From Alphaproteobacteria bacterium (GTDB lineage Bacteria > Myxococcota_A > UBA796 > GCA-2862545): a DNA stretch of 37,518 nucleotides. Every line of letters starts with the position of its first letter. Position 1 is the stretch's first letter. Below the pieces are notes generated by a model. It was not told the DNA's origin. It saw nothing but the letters and a program-made list of their open reading frames with translations, and searched no databases. The stretch spans positions 1 to 37,518 of the forward strand of contig JACKEQ010000043.1 in assembly GCA_020632885.1 (NCBI GenBank), written 5' to 3'. Positions 9,689 through 17,342 of this stretch are shown piece after piece. The position numbers and the translations under genes are program-made.

Positions 9689-10591
9689 ATGAGCCTGATC
9701 CGATTCGCAGCCTTCTCGGCCCTGGTGCTGCCCCTGACCGCGTCCGCCACGGACCTCGTCGTGGACGCCCCCTGCCTCTCCGAGCCCTTCGTGCTCTCCC
9801 TGGACGACCTGACCTACGAGGAGACCCTGGAGTCGCGAGGCGTGTTCCTGGGTGTGTACGGGATGCCGCCCACCGTGATGGAGGGGGTGAGCCTGACCCG
9901 GTTCGAGCTCTACCTCGACCCGACGGAGGAGCAGTACGAGTACTTCATCCACGACGGCACGGGAAACGTCTCGATCTCCCTGTACGCCATCAGCCCGCCC
10001 GTCCTGCCGGACGTCTCTCCGCTCCCCCAGCGGTTCCGGAGGCACTACGACTTCCCCTTCGTGTTCCTCCCCGGCAGCGCCAGCTGCGAGGTGAGCCAGG
10101 TGCTGACGGGGGACCCGCTCACGACGGAGGCCCCGCGGCTGGCGGCGGCCGCCACCGAGGCCTGGGACGCCCGGTACGCTCCCTTCACCACCCTGACGGC
10201 CGAGAGGGTGGAGACCGACCTCCAACCCGTCCTCGACACGCTGGTGACCGGGGGCTGCCAGGTCACCGACCTCGTGGAGAACGGCGTCGCGGGAGCCTAT
10301 GGAGACGGGCTCGTCACGGGGCAGGACATCTACGGGGACATCCAGGACGGCGTCTTCCGGCCCGGCTTCGGCGCGCGGCTCGGAGACGGCACGCGGGTAG
10401 GGACCCTCGCCGGACTGCCCGTACGGTTCCGGCGGGGCAAGCTGTACGCCCGCACGGACACGGGCTTCCTGGTGGGACGCTACGTGGCGCGTGACCTGCG
10501 GCACGGCATGTTCTACGCGGTGGCCACCTCGTGCGACGGGGGGAACGCGGGTGAGGTGCTCGAGGCTTGGTTCGGTGCAGACCTCCCCTGA
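9689..10591 (+). CDS. Secreted protein of unknown function
   Basis: ATG 9689 follows GGAGG with a short spacer and begins a clear signal peptide (MSLIRFAAFSALVLPLTASA, cleavage after ASA). The product is 300 residues. The mature protein has few cysteines and a C-terminal stretch (about residues 205-285) of short Gly-rich repeats such as GDGLVTGQDIYGDIQDG, GDGTRVGTLAG and VGRYVARDLRHG, suggesting stacked beta-turns. A longer open frame extends upstream on this strand, but only because the opposite-strand kinase gene has high third-position G+C. I do not recognise the family. It is transcribed towards the response regulator 46 bases downstream. Confidence 0.7.
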   Translation: MSLIRFAAFSALVLPLTASATDLVVDAPCLSEPFVLSLDDLTYEETLESRGVFLGVYGMPPTVMEGVSLTRFELYLDPTEEQYEYFIHDGTGNVSISLYAISPPVLPDVSPLPQRFRRHYDFPFVFLPGSASCEVSQVLTGDPLTTEAPRLAAAATEAWDARYAPFTTLTAERVETDLQPVLDTLVTGGCQVTDLVENGVAGAYGDGLVTGQDIYGDIQDGVFRPGFGARLGDGTRVGTLAGLPVRFRRGKLYARTDTGFLVGRYVARDLRHGMFYAVATSCDGGNAGEVLEAWFGADLP

Positions 10592-10637
10592 CGGTGTGGA
10601 TTGTCCGCCCGTGATAGACCGACGCCCTGGAGGTGGT

Positions 10638-11336
10638 GTGCGAGTCCTGTTGGTGGAGGACGACCGGGGCCTCGCTCGCGCGACCTCCGCGTACCTCGAG
10701 GGCACCGGGATGCAGGTGGACGTGCTGCACGACGGTGCGGGCGTGGTCGATCGCGTGCTCGCCGATCCGCCCGATGTGGTCGTGCTGGACATCGAGCTGC
10801 CCGGCGAGTCCGGCCTCTCGATCTGCCGGCGGCTCCGCGACCTCTGGGGGGGACGGATCCTGATGCTCACGGGCCGGAAGAGCGAGATGGACGAGGTGAT
10901 CGGGCTCGAGCTCGGTGCGGACGACTACGTCGCCAAGCCTGCGGCTCCTCGGGTCCTCGAGCTCCGGATCCGTGCGCTGGCCCGGCGCAACGGGGCCGTC
11001 GCGGCCGAGGACGTCCCCCGCCGTACCGACGACACGTACGCGGACGCCGACCTCCAGGTGGACCGCTCTGCCCGGCAGGTCTCTGTGCATGGCGTGCCCG
11101 TGGACCTGACGGCGGGCGAGCTCGACCTGCTCTGGCTGCTCGCCGAGAACGTCGGCGCGCCGGTGACCCGGGAGATGTACTACGGCGCGCTCCACGGTGC
11201 GGACTGGGACGGCGAGGACCGCGGCCTGGACGGGCGGATGAGCAAGCTCCGCCGCAAGCTGCTGGCGGCCGGTCTCCCGTCGCGTCGCATCACGACCATT
11301 CGCAGCGTGGGCTACCAGCTCACCACCACCGGGTAG
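10638..11336 (+). CDS. OmpR/PhoB-family response regulator
   Basis: The start is GTG 10638 with GGAGG just upstream, giving a 232-residue protein that begins with the usual VLLVEDD strand. Receiver domain: acidic pair E7-D8-D9, phospho-acceptor D51 (VVVLDIELPG), T78 (LMLTGRK) and K100 (DDYVAKP). The C-terminal winged-helix domain (about 130-230) shows the OmpR-type pattern DLTAGELDLLWLLAEN, a recognition helix near MSKLRRKL, and the final IRSVGYQL. It is a DNA-binding transcription factor controlled by phosphorylation. No histidine kinase lies next to it on the same strand; the large divergent kinase at 9484 is the nearest possible partner, which is inference. It ends one base before the convergent GPP34 gene. 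Confidence 0.93.
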   Translation: MRVLLVEDDRGLARATSAYLEGTGMQVDVLHDGAGVVDRVLADPPDVVVLDIELPGESGLSICRRLRDLWGGRILMLTGRKSEMDEVIGLELGADDYVAKPAAPRVLELRIRALARRNGAVAAEDVPRRTDDTYADADLQVDRSARQVSVHGVPVDLTAGELDLLWLLAENVGAPVTREMYYGALHGADWDGEDRGLDGRMSKLRRKLLAAGLPSRRITTIRSVGYQLTTTG

Positions 11337-11337
11337 C

Positions 11338-11973
11338 TCAGGTCGCGACGGCCATGGCGGCTTCGTGCTCCTGGATGGCGAGCCGGACGTCCCGCCCGAT
11401 GGGCGCCATCCGGGTGCGCGCGTGGATGGCCGGCTGGAGCCGCTCGAGCTCGCTGGCCTGCCAGACGCTCTCCAGCAGGCGGACCGACCGGAGCACGCTC
11501 AGCAGCGCGTCGTCGCGGTGGGGAGGCATCGCGGGCCCGGCGTTCCCGACATGACGGCGCAGGCGGTCCACCAGGGCGCGCTCGACGTGCCCTTCGCGCT
11601 CGGGCCACCGCGTGCGCCAGGGGATGCCGAGCACCCGGTCTGCCACGGGCGCGATACAGCCTGCCGCCTCGAGCTCCTCCAGGGCAGGACGGTAGCGGTT
11701 GACCGGGTTCCAGCCGTACAGGGCGGCGATCAGCTTGCGCAGGGGCCGGGGCTCCTCCGGCATGCACGCCTCCGCCGCGGCGAGCGAGGCCACCTCCGAG
11801 CCACGACGGGCGAGCACGAAGCCGTCGGCCTCCACGGCCACGAGGCTGCCGTCGTCGAGCCACTCGGCCAGCACGGCGCCGCTGTAGGCGAAGGCCATGG
11901 TGTAGCTCCACAGCCGCCCGACTCCCGAAGCGTCGTCCAGGTGCAGGAGGAGCAGCTCGTGACCGAGGTGCAT
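11338..11973 (-). CDS. GPP34 (GOLPH3-like) family protein
   Basis: A 211-residue protein beginning MHLGHELLLLHLDDASG, then YSGAVLAEWLDDGSL and later ERALVDRLRRHV. This matches the GPP34/GOLPH3 pattern of an N-terminal helix with LLLL-DD-G, a small-residue helix and a long helical C-terminus. In eukaryotes this family binds phosphoinositide and glycosyltransferases at the Golgi; the bacterial role is not established. The start overlaps the stop of the upstream lipoprotein gene as TGATG, so translation is probably coupled and the two may work together at the envelope. The residues that would bind lipid cannot be judged by eye. Confidence 0.75.
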   Translation of the reverse strand: MHLGHELLLLHLDDASGVGRLWSYTMAFAYSGAVLAEWLDDGSLVAVEADGFVLARRGSEVASLAAAEACMPEEPRPLRKLIAALYGWNPVNRYRPALEELEAAGCIAPVADRVLGIPWRTRWPEREGHVERALVDRLRRHVGNAGPAMPPHRDDALLSVLRSVRLLESVWQASELERLQPAIHARTRMAPIGRDVRLAIQEHEAAMAVAT

Positions 11974-12551
11974 CACCGACCCGCCAGGACCGCGGGCTGC
12001 GTGAGGATGCGACCGTTCTCGCGGGGCTTCCCGTCGGCGTCCGCCCCCTGGATCAGCACCAGGTTCGCGTCCTCGATGCGGAGCTGGCCGTCCTGGACGG
12101 ACACCATGCCCTGCATGTCGCGGACGAGCTGCGTGTCGCGATCGAGGGTGGCGAGGTCTTCGGCCTGGCCGTCCAGCAGGTCGGCGTGGTTGTTCACGAT
12201 GGTGGTGAGCTCCGCGATGGCCTGGCGGGCCTCGGCGAGGGCCGCGGCCTGGGCCTCCACGGTCGCTTCGAGGCTGCCGAGGTCCTCGTCCACGGCCTCC
12301 GCGAGCTGGGCGGCGTCCTGGGCTGCCGCCTCGGCGTCGCCACCCTCGACCTCCCGGCGCTGGGCCCGCACCGCCGCCGGCTCCGTGGGGGGCGCGGGCG
12401 CCGGCGTGGAGGCGGGTCGGGCCTCGGTCAGCCCGTCCACGCGGGACCGCAGCGTGGCCAGCTCCACACGGAGGGCCTCGAGCTCTCGCGCGAGCCGCGG
12501 GTCCTCCGGGGCCGGCCGGGCGCAGCCCCAGACGGTGAGTGCGAGCCACAT
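11973..12551 (-). CDS. Coiled-coil lipoprotein, unknown function
   Basis: ATG 12551 follows GGGAGG at good spacing. The product has 192 residues. The N-terminus (MWLALTVWGCARP) resembles a short signal with a lipobox cysteine at position 10. Residues about 20-45 and 85-140 are Leu/Ala/Glu heptad-rich and predict coiled coils, separated by a Pro/Ala linker (STPAPAPPTEP). The last 50 residues are less regular. It is likely a periplasmic-facing membrane-anchored protein. TACGAT (12574-12569, minus strand), 11 bases upstream of the ribosome binding site, is a plausible -10 box and is also present upstream of the lipoprotein gene at 25346. It is coupled to the GPP34 gene. Confidence 0.7.
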   Translation of the reverse strand: MWLALTVWGCARPAPEDPRLARELEALRVELATLRSRVDGLTEARPASTPAPAPPTEPAAVRAQRREVEGGDAEAAAQDAAQLAEAVDEDLGSLEATVEAQAAALAEARQAIAELTTIVNNHADLLDGQAEDLATLDRDTQLVRDMQGMVSVQDGQLRIEDANLVLIQGADADGKPRENGRILTQPAVLAGR

Positions 12552-12602
12552 GGGCACCTCCCGAGCAGATCGTAATCTCTTCGACGGGTGGTAGAGTCCG
12601 CC

Positions 12603-14201
12603 ATGGCGTCGTCGGTGCTGCTCCTGCTCGGGTCCGCGCTCGCGTCGGTGGTGGACACCGACGGCCGACCGGATCCGGCCCATCCTTCCCTGCGGTTCTG
12701 GATCCGCGCCGATCAGGGTGCGTTCGTCGACACGGGCCAGACCCCGGCCGGCGACCTGCAGCCCGTGCGGCGCTGGGTCCCCGTCGTGGGCGCGATGGCG
12801 ACACAGTCGAGCCTCGCTCGCCGGCCGCTCTGGGTCGTGGACGGCATCGATGGGCGTCCGGTGGTGCGCTTCGACGGGGTCGACGATGCGATGTTCGCCA
12901 CCCAGGCCACCGGGGCTGACAAGACGCTGTTCCTCGTGGCCACCCTCGATGCGGACACGGGGGCCTGCTGCCAGGGTGGGCTCGGGACCGACGGGAACAA
13001 CGGCATCATGCCGCGCGGGCCGTTCTGGGAGCTCGATCGGGCGGGCGACCACCTGCCGTTCACGAGCACGCGGAACGACGTGGGGGTGCCTGCCCTCGTG
13101 GTGGGCGTGTACGCGTCGGGCTCCACGAGGCTCTACGTCGACGGGCCCACGCCCACCGACACGAACGCGCTCACGTGGGGCGAGGCGGGCACGGTGGTCG
13201 AGCTCGGCGAGCGGGATCCCGGCGTGGGTCGCAACGCGGCCATCGGCGTCGCGGAGGGTCTGATCTACGACGGGGAGCTCACGGACGCCGAGATCGCCGA
13301 GGTGGGGCGCTATCTCTCGGCGCGCTGGGGGCTCCAGGCCTTCGACGCGGACGGCGACGACGACGGGTCGAGCTTCCTCGAGGACTGCGACGACACCGTG
13401 GCCGCCGTGCATCCCGGAGCCGACGAGGTGTGCAACGGTCTCGACGACGACTGCGACGGGCTCGTGGACGACGACGACATCCTGGTGGGCGGGTCGATCT
13501 GGTTGCCGGACGCCGACGGGGACGGCTGGGGCTCGGAGTCTGCCGGGGGTGCGGTCGCGTGCGTGCCGCCGGTGGGGACGGCGAGCCGCGGAGGCGACTG
13601 CGACGACACCGAGCCGCTCGTGCATCCGGGGGCGGACGACAGCGTCTGTGACGGCCGGGACGACGACTGTGACGGCATCGTCGACGGTGGTGCGCCCGTC
13701 CTCGAGCTCTGGATGGACGTCGATGGCGACGGCTGGGGCGGGGAGGGTCCCCGGTCCCTCGCGTGCCCGCAGGGGTCCTGGGCGCTGGAGCCAGGCGACT
13801 GTGACGACACCGCCCCCGACGTGCATCCGGGGGCCGAGGACGCCGTGTGCGACGGGGTGGATCGCGACTGCGACGGGGTGCCCGGCTCCTCGGGTCCGCT
13901 GGTGGAGCGCACCGTGGACGCCGACGGCGACGGTCACTTCGTGGGCACCGGCGTGTCCGTGCCGTGCGGCCAGGGCGGGCCCGCGACGGACTGCGACGAC
14001 GGGCGCGCGGACGTCTTCCCCGGAGCCCCCGAGACCTGCGACGACCCCGGGGATCGCGACTGCGACGGGCTGGCGGGCGTCGACGATCCAGCGTGCGGTG
14101 CCACCCGGATCCTGGTGCCGGCCGGTGTGGGCTGCGGGTGCCGAGCGGGCCGGGCTCAGCCGTCCGTTGTCGGCTTCTTTGCACGCCGATCGTGGCATTG
14201 A
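12603..14201 (+). CDS. Secreted LamG-like protein with MopE-type Cys/Asp repeats
   Basis: ATG 12603 begins a signal peptide (MASSVLLLLGSALASVV); the product is 532 residues. No ribosome binding site is seen. TAGAGT at 12592-12597, five bases before the ATG, would make a leaderless transcript; an in-frame GTG at 12588 is less likely. Residues about 20-240 resemble a concanavalin/LamG jelly roll (LRFWIRADQG, GRPVVRFDGVDDAMFAT). Residues about 255-500 hold four MopE-type units (DCDDT, VHPGA, CNGLDDDCDG) alternating with Ca-binding-like DADGDGWG loops. This is the putative metal-binding repeat found in many myxobacterial surface proteins. The tail GVGCGCRAGRAQP recalls the Cys-Gly-Cys of MYXO-CTERM but lacks the usual hydrophobic helix. 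Confidence 0.82.
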   Translation: MASSVLLLLGSALASVVDTDGRPDPAHPSLRFWIRADQGAFVDTGQTPAGDLQPVRRWVPVVGAMATQSSLARRPLWVVDGIDGRPVVRFDGVDDAMFATQATGADKTLFLVATLDADTGACCQGGLGTDGNNGIMPRGPFWELDRAGDHLPFTSTRNDVGVPALVVGVYASGSTRLYVDGPTPTDTNALTWGEAGTVVELGERDPGVGRNAAIGVAEGLIYDGELTDAEIAEVGRYLSARWGLQAFDADGDDDGSSFLEDCDDTVAAVHPGADEVCNGLDDDCDGLVDDDDILVGGSIWLPDADGDGWGSESAGGAVACVPPVGTASRGGDCDDTEPLVHPGADDSVCDGRDDDCDGIVDGGAPVLELWMDVDGDGWGGEGPRSLACPQGSWALEPGDCDDTAPDVHPGAEDAVCDGVDRDCDGVPGSSGPLVERTVDADGDGHFVGTGVSVPCGQGGPATDCDDGRADVFPGAPETCDDPGDRDCDGLAGVDDPACGATRILVPAGVGCGCRAGRAQPSVVGFFARRSWH

Positions 14202-14245
14202 CGCTGTCAACTCGGTAGGTCGGGGGCCCCTGTAGGAGGTCCGCG

Positions 14246-15025
14246 ATGTCCGATTCCCATGGTGTCTTCTGTTGGTACGAGCTCTCCACCACCAATCCGG
14301 AGGCCGCGCGCGCGTTCTACGGTGAGGTGGTGGGCTTCGGCACGAAGGCCGTCCCGATGGGCCCGATGGAGTACCACATGTGGGTCGAGCCCGACGGTGA
14401 GGGCGTGATCGGCGGGGTGTCCACGCTGGCCGAGGAGGCGAAGGCCATGGGTGCGCCGCCCAACTGGCTGATCCACGTACGGGTGGACGACCTCGCCGCG
14501 ACCGTCGCCAGGTGCCAGGAGCTCGGTGGGGGCGTGCTGCTGCCTCCCACGGAGATCCCGGGCTCCGGTCACTTCGCGATCCTCTCGGCCTTCGACGGCG
14601 CGGCGTTCGGCGTGTTCTCGGGTGCGCAGATGGGTCCGTCCACCGGTGTCGACAGCACGATGGGCGGGGTCGCGTGGCACGAGGTCATGACCTCCGACGT
14701 GTCGCGGGCCCTGGCGTTCTACGGCGATCTGTTCGGCTGGGTGGACGCGGGCTCCATGGACATGGGTCCCGAGGGCGTCTACCAGATGTTCGGCAAGTCC
14801 GCGGACAAGGCGTGGGGCGGCATGATGGCGCGTCCCGCGGGCATGCCGATGTCGGCGTGGCTGGCGTACTTCACGGTGCCTTCCGCCGACGAGGCGGGCG
14901 AGCGTGCGGCCCGCATGGGTGGGAAGCTCATGCACACGATGGACGTGCCGGGTGGCCGGATCGCGACGATGTGCGACCCCCAGGGTGCGGCGTTCGCCGT
15001 GTGGTCCGGCGTCGCGCAGAACTGA
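14246..15025 (+). CDS. VOC (glyoxalase/bleomycin resistance) family protein, two domains
   Basis: A 259-residue protein with a strong AGGAGG before ATG 14246. It has two tandem vicinal-oxygen-chelate modules: residues 1-125 (FCWYELSTTNPEAARAFYGE, then GHFAILSAFDGAAFGVF) and about 135-259 (VAWHEVMTSDVSRALAFYGD, ending TMCDPQGAAFAVWSG). This is the layout of CFP30B-like cytosolic VOC proteins. Metal ligands are not clear in either module. The true substrate cannot be named. It ends three bases before the convergent SH3 lipoprotein gene. Confidence 0.88.
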   Translation: MSDSHGVFCWYELSTTNPEAARAFYGEVVGFGTKAVPMGPMEYHMWVEPDGEGVIGGVSTLAEEAKAMGAPPNWLIHVRVDDLAATVARCQELGGGVLLPPTEIPGSGHFAILSAFDGAAFGVFSGAQMGPSTGVDSTMGGVAWHEVMTSDVSRALAFYGDLFGWVDAGSMDMGPEGVYQMFGKSADKAWGGMMARPAGMPMSAWLAYFTVPSADEAGERAARMGGKLMHTMDVPGGRIATMCDPQGAAFAVWSGVAQN

Positions 15026-15028
15026 CGG

Positions 15029-16210
15029 TCAGCAGCCGCAGCAGGTGCCCTCGGTCTCGTTCAGGCGGGTGCCGTGGGCATCGACGGCCCAGGTGGAGCA
15101 GCCGTCCGTGAAGATCCGGACGTGCTCGCCGGTGCCCAGGAGGTCGCGGGACGCGAGGATGTGGCCGTAGGTCCAGTCCTCCAGGACCGTGACCCCGCTG
15201 CCGTCGACCTTCAGCAGGTGGCCTTCCCGGACCGCGTTGCCGAGCTCGCCGTACTGCCCCGTGTCCCAGGTGACCGTGGCGATCCAGGCGCCGTCCTCGG
15301 GCACCAGGTGCACGGCGATCTCCGACTTCCCCTCCGCGCGCTTCGCGACGGCCGCCCTCGCGGTGTCCGGGTCCGGGTGGGCGCCAGCGGCCGGGCGGTT
15401 CCAGGAGGCGGGCGGGTTGCCGCGGTGGAGGGCCACGACGGGACCGTCGGCGCCGGAGGCCTCGAGGTCCACGAGCTTGCCCGAGCTGCCGCCACACTCG
15501 TTCAGGGTGGTGACGTGGAAGCGGGTGGGACGGGCGGGGACGGCGGCTCCGGTGGCCGTGAGGGCCCACCAGGGCTCGGCGGCGTCGAGGCCGTAGCGGG
15601 ACCAGGTCGCCGGCGGGAGGTCGCGGTCGGGCGTGTAGTCGTAGGTGACCTGCCACTCCACGGACAGCGTGTCTTCGCGCAGGGCGGAGGGGAGGTAGAG
15701 CCCTACGGGCCAGGCGAGCTGGCTGCGCACGCCCGCTGCGGCCGCGGTGTCGCCGGCGGCCTCGTAGGCGGCCGCGAGGCCTTCGAGCACGGGGCGGCTG
15801 CTGTCGAGAGCGGCGGCCCGCTGCCACCAGGAGAGGCGCTCGGCGTCGGGGGCGGTGCGGGCCTTCTCGATGGCGGCGGCGGCCGTGAGGCGCTCGGGGG
15901 ACACGAAGCCCTCGGCGACCCAGCCCTCCTTGCCGTTCTCGACGCGCACGTGGAGCCAGCCGGGCTTCCGGTCGAGGATCTGCAGGGGGCTCGCGACCCG
16001 GAGCTTGCCGATGGCCGCGCCGTCCGGCGCGCTCCGGAGGTTGAGGCTGCTGGCGGTGACGAACACGCGGTCGGCGGGCTCGGCGGGCGCGGGTGGCGCG
16101 GGTGGCTCGGGCGGCTCGGGATCCGCTGGCTTCGTCGGCGCCGCGGTCGCCACGACGGGCTCGGGGGCGACGGTGGGTGCAGACGAGCACGCGAGGAGCA
16201 GGAGGATCAT
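15029..16210 (-). CDS. SH3-domain lipoprotein
   Basis: A 393-residue protein. The very short N-terminus MILLLLACSS holds a lipobox with the cysteine at position 8, then a Pro/Ala/Glu-rich linker to about residue 45. A bacterial SH3 domain spans about 48-105 (VTASSLNLRSAPDG, KPGWLHVRVENGKEGWV). Residues 110-165 are helical, and the rest is an unrecognised beta-rich domain ending in a cysteine cluster (GTCCGC). It probably binds peptidoglycan or protein from the membrane. TAGGCT lies six bases upstream of the ATG (16222-16217), consistent with a leaderless transcript, and no good ribosome binding site is seen. Confidence 0.78.
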   Translation of the reverse strand: MILLLLACSSAPTVAPEPVVATAAPTKPADPEPPEPPAPPAPAEPADRVFVTASSLNLRSAPDGAAIGKLRVASPLQILDRKPGWLHVRVENGKEGWVAEGFVSPERLTAAAAIEKARTAPDAERLSWWQRAAALDSSRPVLEGLAAAYEAAGDTAAAAGVRSQLAWPVGLYLPSALREDTLSVEWQVTYDYTPDRDLPPATWSRYGLDAAEPWWALTATGAAVPARPTRFHVTTLNECGGSSGKLVDLEASGADGPVVALHRGNPPASWNRPAAGAHPDPDTARAAVAKRAEGKSEIAVHLVPEDGAWIATVTWDTGQYGELGNAVREGHLLKVDGSGVTVLEDWTYGHILASRDLLGTGEHVRIFTDGCSTWAVDAHGTRLNETEGTCCGC

Positions 16211-16238
16211 GGCGCGAGCCTACCTCGGGTCGGTGTTT

Positions 16239-17204
16239 TCAGGGTTCGTGAACGGTGGGAGTCGACGGTCGGCCGCGGGTGGGCGAAGGTCGGGGTGCCT
16301 GTCCGCGGCACCGGTGGTCCTCCGCCCACGAGGGCTCCGGGGCCGTGGGCAGGCAGCCCGTCGCTGATCGTACCGCCATTCGCGGGCCATGACGTGTCGA
16401 GCGTCGGACGGAATCACAGGCGCCTCTTGCGCTGGCAGGCCGGCGGGTTACGCTTCGCGGGCTAGGGGTATAGCTCAGTCGGTAGAGCAGCGGATTCCAA
16501 ATCCGCAGGTCCCGGGTTCGAGTCCTGGTGCCCCTGTCAGCTTTCCCGCCGGTTATCGGCGATTCCAGCGTCCGCGAATCCGGCCGGAAAGTGCCACCCC
16601 CGAACAGGTCGGGCAGAACGCCGTTCACCATCGGGGGCCCGCCGGGCCACAACGACGGTTGCCACTCTGCTTTCACCTCGGTGCTGGCCTCCCGGGGACG
16701 CACGGGTTGTGGGTCCTCCCGTGGCTCCGGTGGAGGCCAGCGGGGAGGTGGTGGGGTCCAGGTCGGTCGAGCACGCCGGTGGACCAGGTCGAGGACCCCG
16801 CCGACGTTGCACCAGACGCCCCACTGCCGGAGCCGCTCCATGTTGAAGCGGTGGAGGGTGTACCGTTCTGCGGGGTCGGGGATGAGCCAGGGCTGGCCGC
16901 TCATCACCCGTCCGACCTGCAACCCCCGCTGGTCGTGGGTCCGGACCTGCTCATCCACGAGCGCGTCGAAGTACTCGATCGGCACCACCTCGGTCATGTC
17001 CCGCCGGTGGTCGTGGCCGGGCTCGAGCTCGTTCCCCCGCTTCGTCGGGCGCGCGTGGAACTTCATGAGCGCGCCGAAGGGCTGGCATCGACGCAGACCC
17101 TTCAACACCCACTGCACCTGCTCGTCGTGCCAGAACGCGGCGTCGTCCTCCCCATCGCCGTGGATAGTCCAGCGGCCTGCCGGGCCGTCCGACCTGATCA
17201 CCAT
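16239..17204 (-). CDS. Island ORF of unknown function reading through attL
   Basis: ATG 17204 opens a 321-residue frame. Residues 1-220 look like a real protein (FWHDEQVQWVLKGLRRC, VVPIEYFDALVDEQV, RYTLHRFNMERLRQWGVWC), with a Pro/Arg-rich segment at about 145-190, but I do not recognise a family. No nuclease, recombinase or DNA-binding motif is evident. From about residue 221 the frame enters the att core and then antisense tRNA and host DNA, reading RTRTRDLRIWN and stopping only at 16239. That tail is probably not evolved protein sequence. The ribosome binding site is weak. It is 138 bases downstream of the nuclease-like gene on the same strand and could share its transcript. The G+C of this gene is close to that of the host. 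Confidence 0.5.
   Translation of the reverse strand: MVIRSDGPAGRWTIHGDGEDDAAFWHDEQVQWVLKGLRRCQPFGALMKFHARPTKRGNELEPGHDHRRDMTEVVPIEYFDALVDEQVRTHDQRGLQVGRVMSGQPWLIPDPAERYTLHRFNMERLRQWGVWCNVGGVLDLVHRRARPTWTPPPPRWPPPEPREDPQPVRPREASTEVKAEWQPSLWPGGPPMVNGVLPDLFGGGTFRPDSRTLESPITGGKADRGTRTRTRDLRIWNPLLYRLSYTPSPRSVTRRPASARGACDSVRRSTRHGPRMAVRSATGCLPTAPEPSWAEDHRCRGQAPRPSPTRGRPSTPTVHEP
16427..16454 (+). promoter_or_regulatory. tRNA-Trp promoter
   Basis: TTGCGC (16427-16432) and TACGCT (16449-16454) are separated by 16 bases, and the -10 box ends nine bases before the tRNA 5' end. This fits a housekeeping sigma promoter and gives the clearest -35/-10 pair in the window. Confidence 0.65.
16464..16536 (+). 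tRNA. tRNA-Trp (CCA anticodon)
   Basis: A 73-nt cloverleaf. The acceptor stem AGGGGTA pairs with TGCCCCT (one G-T pair). The D stem is GCTC/GAGC. The anticodon stem is GCGGA/TCCGC with loop TTCCAAA, giving anticodon CCA for tryptophan. The T stem is CCGGG/CCTGG around TTCGAGT, and the discriminator is G. CCA is not encoded. The 5' end resembles bacterial tRNA-Trp. Its 3' part, from the anticodon loop onward, forms the left copy of a 49-bp repeat, so the intact gene is restored at the left junction of an integrated element. Confidence 0.97.
16495..16543 (+). repeat. Left attachment core (attL) inside tRNA-Trp
   Basis: A 49-bp segment running from the anticodon loop (TTCCAAATCC) past the tRNA 3' end (CTGTCAGCTT). 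It is identical to 18822-18870. The bases on each side differ between copies, so the repeat boundaries are sharp. Confidence 0.95.
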
Positions 17205-17342
17205 AGAGGGTCACACGGTCAGATTCTGGCTAGCCCCGCTGTGGTGGCCGTCAGCCTCGGTTGAAGCACCCGAATCGTGATCCCGTGCTTGACATACTCC
17301 AGGTTATCGGACACGCCTGGGTATCGACGGGGCACCGTTCGC

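Noticed and set aside
9690..10870. Upstream in-frame extension of the histidine kinase on the minus strand
   Set aside because: It overlaps the secreted protein and response regulator genes antisense; AGGAGG before ATG 9484 marks the true start.
16544..17204. Integrase of the tRNA-Trp island
   Set aside because: The ORF next to the tRNA shows no R..HxxR..Y tyrosine-recombinase pattern and no serine-recombinase motif.
17288..17293. TTGACA as a -35 box on the plus strand inside the island
   Set aside because: No -10-like hexamer follows at 15-19 bases and no plus-strand gene follows.
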